Shown piece by piece: positions 6,501 to 9,324 of a DNA stretch of 9,324 bases. Position 1 is the stretch's first letter, and each line of letters opens with the position of its first letter. The notes under the pieces are model-generated. The model was not told the DNA's origin. It ran no database searches and saw only the letters and a list, made by a program, of their open reading frames with translations. Made by a program: the position numbers and the translations under genes. Source of the stretch: JBJMHZ01 sp045807125 (GTDB taxonomy: Bacteria; Actinomycetota; Actinomycetes; JAWWOL01); assembly GCA_045807125.1 (NCBI GenBank), contig JBJMHZ010000015.1, positions 1 through 9,324 of the forward strand, written 5' to 3'.

Positions 6501-7342
6501 CGCGCTGCGAAGCCGCCGTCGACGGTCACCACGCTGCCGGTGACCCGGGCGGACTCGTCGGAGGCCAGCCACAGCGCGGCGGCCGCCACGTCGGCCGGCT
6601 CGACGAGCGAGTTCATCGGCTGCGCCGCGACGAACGTCTGCTCGTGCTCGTCCACCGGGACGTCCAGCGAGCGGGCGATCTCGGCGAGCATGCGGCCCTC
6701 CATCGCCTCGTCGTCGCGCACCGAGCCGGGGCAGAGCGCGTTGACCCGGACCTGGAACGGCGCGAGGTCGAGCGCCGCGGCCTTGGTGAGGCCGATCAGC
6801 CCGTGCTTGGCCGCCACGTAGCCGGCGAAGTGCCGGTAGCCCACCAGCCCGGCGGTGGAGGCGACGTTGACGACGCTGCCCGTGCGCTGCGCGATCATCA
6901 CCCGCCCTACCGCGCTGATGACCCGCCACGCTCCGGACAGGTCGACATCGAGCATCAGCTCCCACTCCTCCGCCCGGATCTCGTGGACCGGTCGCCCGGA
7001 CGGGGCGGCGATGCCCGCGTTGTTGACCGCGACGTCGACGCGACCGAAGCGCGCGACCGCCGAGTCGACCACGTCGCGCACCGCGCCGAGGTCGCGCACG
7101 TCGGCCGCCACCGGCAAGACGGCGGCGCCGCGCTCGCGGCAGAGCCGCACGGTGTGCGCCAGCTGGCCGGCCGACGCCAGCGGGTACGGGACTCCCGCGA
7201 TGTCGTGCGCGATGTCGACGAGAACGAGGTCGGCGCCCTCGGCAGCGAACGCGAGCGCGCAGGCCCGGCCGATGCCCCGGCCGGCGCCGGTCAGCAGAGC
7301 GACCTTGCCGCCCAGGCGGTTCCCGGTTGCGTCCACGGGCAC
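6497..7342 (-). CDS. SDR family oxidoreductase with mycofactocin-SDR-like insertion
   Basis: A 281-residue classical short-chain dehydrogenase/reductase. The nucleotide-binding motif TGAGRGIG is at 18-25, and D43 after beta-2 favours NAD over NADP. NNAG is at 107-110, with catalytic S162 and Y175-x3-K179; the C-terminal VDGGF is usual for the family. Between beta-2 and beta-3 there is an extra segment (about 44-75, containing AGVPYPLAS then LAHTVRL). It resembles the insertion of mycofactocin-coupled SDRs, which hold NAD tightly and need another redox partner. The GTG start at 7342 lies 3 bp after the thioesterase stop, so the genes are translationally linked. Likely role: oxidising an alcohol or reducing a ketone on the amino-acid building block or the carrier-bound intermediate. 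The hydroxyl of threonine is one candidate, but the substrate is not visible. SDR assignment is certain; mycofactocin dependence is only a resemblance. Confidence 0.92.
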   Translation of the reverse strand: MPVDATGNRLGGKVALLTGAGRGIGRACALAFAAEGADLVLVDIAHDIAGVPYPLASAGQLAHTVRLCRERGAAVLPVAADVRDLGAVRDVVDSAVARFGRVDVAVNNAGIAAPSGRPVHEIRAEEWELMLDVDLSGAWRVISAVGRVMIAQRTGSVVNVASTAGLVGYRHFAGYVAAKHGLIGLTKAAALDLAPFQVRVNALCPGSVRDDEAMEGRMLAEIARSLDVPVDEHEQTFVAAQPMNSLVEPADVAAAALWLASDESARVTGSVVTVDGGFAAR

Positions 7343-7345
7343 CGC

Positions 7346-8074
7346 TCAGCCCCGCACCGGCTCGCCGGAGAGCACCTCGGCCATCAGGGCGACCAGCTCG
7401 ACGGGCGAGTCCACGAAGTACATGTGGTTGCCGGGGAGGTCGACCAGCCGGCACCCCCTCGTGGTGGCCACCGCCCACTCCGCGGCCTGCTCCGGCGTGA
7501 CGAGCTCGTCGTCGACGCCGCGGATGGACGTGATCGGCGCGTCGAGCGGCCGGTCGGACGGGGCGAGGTACGCCTCGTGCATCTCCACGTCGGCGCGCAG
7601 CGTCGGCAGCAGCATCTCGCGCAGCTCGGGGTGCTCGAGCGCGGGATGCGCGTAACCGGCGAACTCGCGCACCCGCGCGAGGAACTCCTCGTCGCTGAGC
7701 CCGCTCGCCCGGTCCTCCCGCTTCGTCCACGGGCCGGGCGAGCCGCTGACGAGCACCTGCGCCACGACGAGACCGTCCAGCGCGCTCAGCCGGTGGGCAG
7801 CCTCGTACGCCAGCACGGCGCCGAAGCTGTGGCCGAACAGCGCGACCGTGCGCGCGGATCCGATGAGGTCGAGCATCTGCGGCAGCAGCCCCTCGACCTG
7901 CTGCGGCACGTCGGGCTGCAACGGCTCGCCGAACCGGTCCTCGCGGCCGGGCAGCTGCACGGGCTGCACGCGCACGGCGTCGGGCGCGTTCTCCTGGCAC
8001 CGCCGGAACACCGAGGCGCCCGCCCCGGCGAACGGGAAGCACAGCACCGGTACGGCGGCAGGCGCGGCGCTCAC
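7346..8074 (-). CDS. Type II thioesterase (stand-alone NRPS editing thioesterase)
   Basis: A 242-residue alpha/beta-hydrolase of the usual type II thioesterase length. The N-terminal VLCFPFAGAGASVF and QLPGREDRF motifs are hallmarks of the family. The catalytic triad is S83 in GHSFGA, D189 in RGVDDELVT and H217 in PGNHMYF. Such enzymes remove wrong acyl groups or stalled residues from PCP phosphopantetheine arms; some also release products or supply building blocks. The start is the GTG at 8074: its GTGA overlaps the stop of the upstream NRPS, a long purine-rich site (AAGGAGGGGGAG) precedes it, and the family motif starts about 10 residues later. The frame is open to 8215, but that extra part is Arg-rich shadow sequence. 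It is distinct from the TE domain fused to the upstream NRPS, which carries Cys instead of Ser. Confidence 0.94.
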   Translation of the reverse strand: MSAAPAAVPVLCFPFAGAGASVFRRCQENAPDAVRVQPVQLPGREDRFGEPLQPDVPQQVEGLLPQMLDLIGSARTVALFGHSFGAVLAYEAAHRLSALDGLVVAQVLVSGSPGPWTKREDRASGLSDEEFLARVREFAGYAHPALEHPELREMLLPTLRADVEMHEAYLAPSDRPLDAPITSIRGVDDELVTPEQAAEWAVATTRGCRLVDLPGNHMYFVDSPVELVALMAEVLSGEPVRG

Positions 8075-9324
8075 GCGGACTCCCCCTCCTTCTCCATCGC
8101 GTCCTCCCACGTGCGGCAGATCAGCTCGGCCGTCCCCACCGGATTGGTGCGGACGAAGTAGTGACCGCCGCCCTCGATCACGTGCGTGCGCAGGTCGGCG
8201 GCGAGCTCGCCCCACCGCCGGTAGTGCACGGGCTCGTGCGGCAGCCCCGGATCGTCGCCGGCCACCACGACGGTGAACGGCGCGGCGATGCGCCGGTCAG
8301 CCCTGGCGGTGCGGTCGAGGAAGTACCGGTAGCCGCCGAGCACGTCATGGCGGAACACGCCCGTCAGCAGGTCGTTGTGCTGCTGGGGCAGGCCGTCCAG
8401 GTCGGTGTAGCCGCTCTCGGAGCGGAGGAAGCCGAGGATGTCCTCGTCCGCCCACCCCTCGATCATCTCGATGCTCTCCCGCATGTCCTGGTCGGCCGGG
8501 AGCAGCTTCGACCCGACGAGCACGTGCCGCAGGTCGAAGCCCTGCTCCTCCAGCTGCCGCGCCACCTCGACGGTGATGGACGCACCGCCGCAGTGCCCCC
8601 ACAGCACGAGAGGTGCGCTGATCCGCTCCGCGATCTCCTCGACGACCAGCCGCGCGGTCTCCGCGACGCCGACGAACGAGCCGGGCCGGCTCGGGTCGTG
8701 GCCGGGCTGCTCCACGCCGTACACCGCGATGTCGCTCGTCAGCTCCTCGAGCGCGTCGGACAGCGGCGCGAAGTTGATCGGATGCCCGCCCGGGTACGGG
8801 AAGCAGACGAGCGCGCACCTCGTCCCGACGTCGGTGCTGGACAGCAGGTGCAGCAGCTCCTCGAGGTCGTCGGCGTCCCTGCGATCCACCAGGCGCGCGA
8901 GCTCGCCGAGCCGCGGATGGCGGGTCAGGTCGGTCAGGGTGACCAGGCCGTCCAGCTCGAGCACGACGCGCAGCGCGGACAGCGAGTTGCCGCCGAGCGC
9001 GAAGAAGTCGTCCGCCTGGCCGATCCGCTCCACCGGCAGGTCGAGCACCCGCGCCCACGCCTCGGCGATCTCCTCGACGACCGCGGCACCGGCGGTCGCC
9101 TCCTCGGCGACCGGTGCGGGCGGTGCGGCCGGTGCCGCTGCGGTCGGCGGCGCCGCCGTGCCGAGCGCCTCCAGACGGCCGCCCGGGCGCCACCGGCCGC
9201 GCGTCCCGGTGCGCAGCAGGTAGCGGCCCGGCGCGCCGGGGTCGGGCTCGGCGCCGTGGGGCGCCGGCCCGGCGAGCGAGAGCACGACCTCGCCGGGCGA
9301 GCCGATCGGCACCGGCCGCAGGGC
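8071..9324 (-). CDS. NRPS C-terminal part: degenerate A-domain remnant - PCP - Cys-type thioesterase (5' end outside window)
   Basis: The last about 417 residues of an NRPS; the frame is open to the right edge, so the start lies beyond. Numbering is from the GTG codon at 9312. Residues 1-51, plus ALRP before them, match the end of an A domain: PVPIGSPGEV resembles the stretch before A6, and YLLRTGTRGRWRPGGRLEALG resembles A7. But A6 is eroded, the A7 Asp is Thr (T37), and A8-A10 are absent, replaced by an Ala/Pro-rich linker (52-75). The PCP follows (about 76-143), with LGGNS and Ser110 as phosphopantetheine site. The TE is at about 165-405: it starts LVCFPYPGGHPINF, and its nucleophile elbow is GHCGG with C241 in place of Ser. 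D354 and H384 (GGGHYF) likely complete the triad. The stop overlaps the next gene as GTGA. Role: final carrier and product release. The A remnant is probably inactive, so the PCP would need loading in trans. Confidence 0.9.
   Translation of the reverse strand, partial: ALRPVPIGSPGEVVLSLAGPAPHGAEPDPGAPGRYLLRTGTRGRWRPGGRLEALGTAAPPTAAAPAAPPAPVAEEATAGAAVVEEIAEAWARVLDLPVERIGQADDFFALGGNSLSALRVVLELDGLVTLTDLTRHPRLGELARLVDRRDADDLEELLHLLSSTDVGTRCALVCFPYPGGHPINFAPLSDALEELTSDIAVYGVEQPGHDPSRPGSFVGVAETARLVVEEIAERISAPLVLWGHCGGASITVEVARQLEEQGFDLRHVLVGSKLLPADQDMRESIEMIEGWADEDILGFLRSESGYTDLDGLPQQHNDLLTGVFRHDVLGGYRYFLDRTARADRRIAAPFTVVVAGDDPGLPHEPVHYRRWGELAADLRTHVIEGGGHYFVRTNPVGTAELICRTWEDAMEKEGESA
8080..8091 (-). 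promoter_or_regulatory. Ribosome binding site fixing the type II thioesterase start
   Basis: AAGGAGGGGGAG on the minus strand, ending 5 bases before the GTG at 8074 and lying inside the last codons of the upstream NRPS (Lys-Glu-Gly-Glu). Together with the GTGA overlap it supports GTG 8074 over start codons further upstream. Confidence 0.65.

Noticed and set aside
4120..6543. Long plus-strand open frame (807 codons) opposite the NRPS
   Set aside because: No recognisable domain; the opposite strand carries the full set of A-domain motifs and the PCP.
8075..8215. 47-codon N-terminal extension of the type II thioesterase
   Set aside because: Overlaps the NRPS TE coding region, has shadow composition, and family proteins begin near the CFPFAGAG motif.
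1..9324. tRNA, rRNA, CRISPR array, insertion sequence or riboswitch
   Set aside because: Scanned by eye; no cloverleaf, regular repeat-spacer pattern, transposase motif or known leader structure was seen.

Overview
This is a very GC-rich stretch with strong G/C bias at third codon positions, so almost every frame looks open. Gene style (GTG starts, GTGA/ATGA overlaps, purine-rich ribosome binding sites, secreted GH25 lysozyme with an Ala-rich signal peptide) fits a high-GC actinomycete of the Streptomyces/Pseudonocardia/Micromonospora kind. No species can be named from the window alone.

Layout. Positions 2-685 (+) hold the C-terminal part of an integral membrane protein that begins before the window. 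Positions 619-2265 (-) hold a secreted GH25 lysozyme with an FN3 domain and two further beta-rich modules. Its 3' end overlaps the membrane-protein gene tail to tail. A 190-bp gap (2266-2455) holds a likely terminator and an operator-like palindrome. From 2456 to the right edge (9324) there is one tightly packed minus-strand operon. In transcription order it encodes: the end of an NRPS (degenerate A-domain remnant, PCP, TE with a Cys nucleophile); a stand-alone type II thioesterase; an SDR oxidoreductase with a mycofactocin-SDR-like insertion; a second NRPS (degenerate C domain, intact A domain with a threonine-like code, PCP); and an ATP-grasp ligase. Most junctions are GTGA overlaps or a few bases. 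The one wider gap (61 bp) is bridged by a 22-codon mini-ORF joined by ATGA to both neighbours.

Working model (inference). The operon makes a small nonribosomal peptide or amino-acid conjugate. The intact A domain probably activates threonine or a related beta-hydroxy amino acid on its own PCP. It may also serve in trans the PCP of the upstream synthetase, whose own A domain looks broken. The SDR may change the oxidation state of the hydroxyl or another intermediate. The Cys-type TE releases the product, the type II TE edits mis-primed carriers, and the ATP-grasp enzyme makes an amide bond outside the NRPS logic. A Thr-like A domain together with a Cys-nucleophile TE recalls the TEs known from obafluorin (beta-lactone) and sulfazecin (beta-lactam). 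That makes a strained-ring product an attractive but unproven idea. No transporter, regulator, MbtH protein, RNA gene, transposon or CRISPR array is visible.
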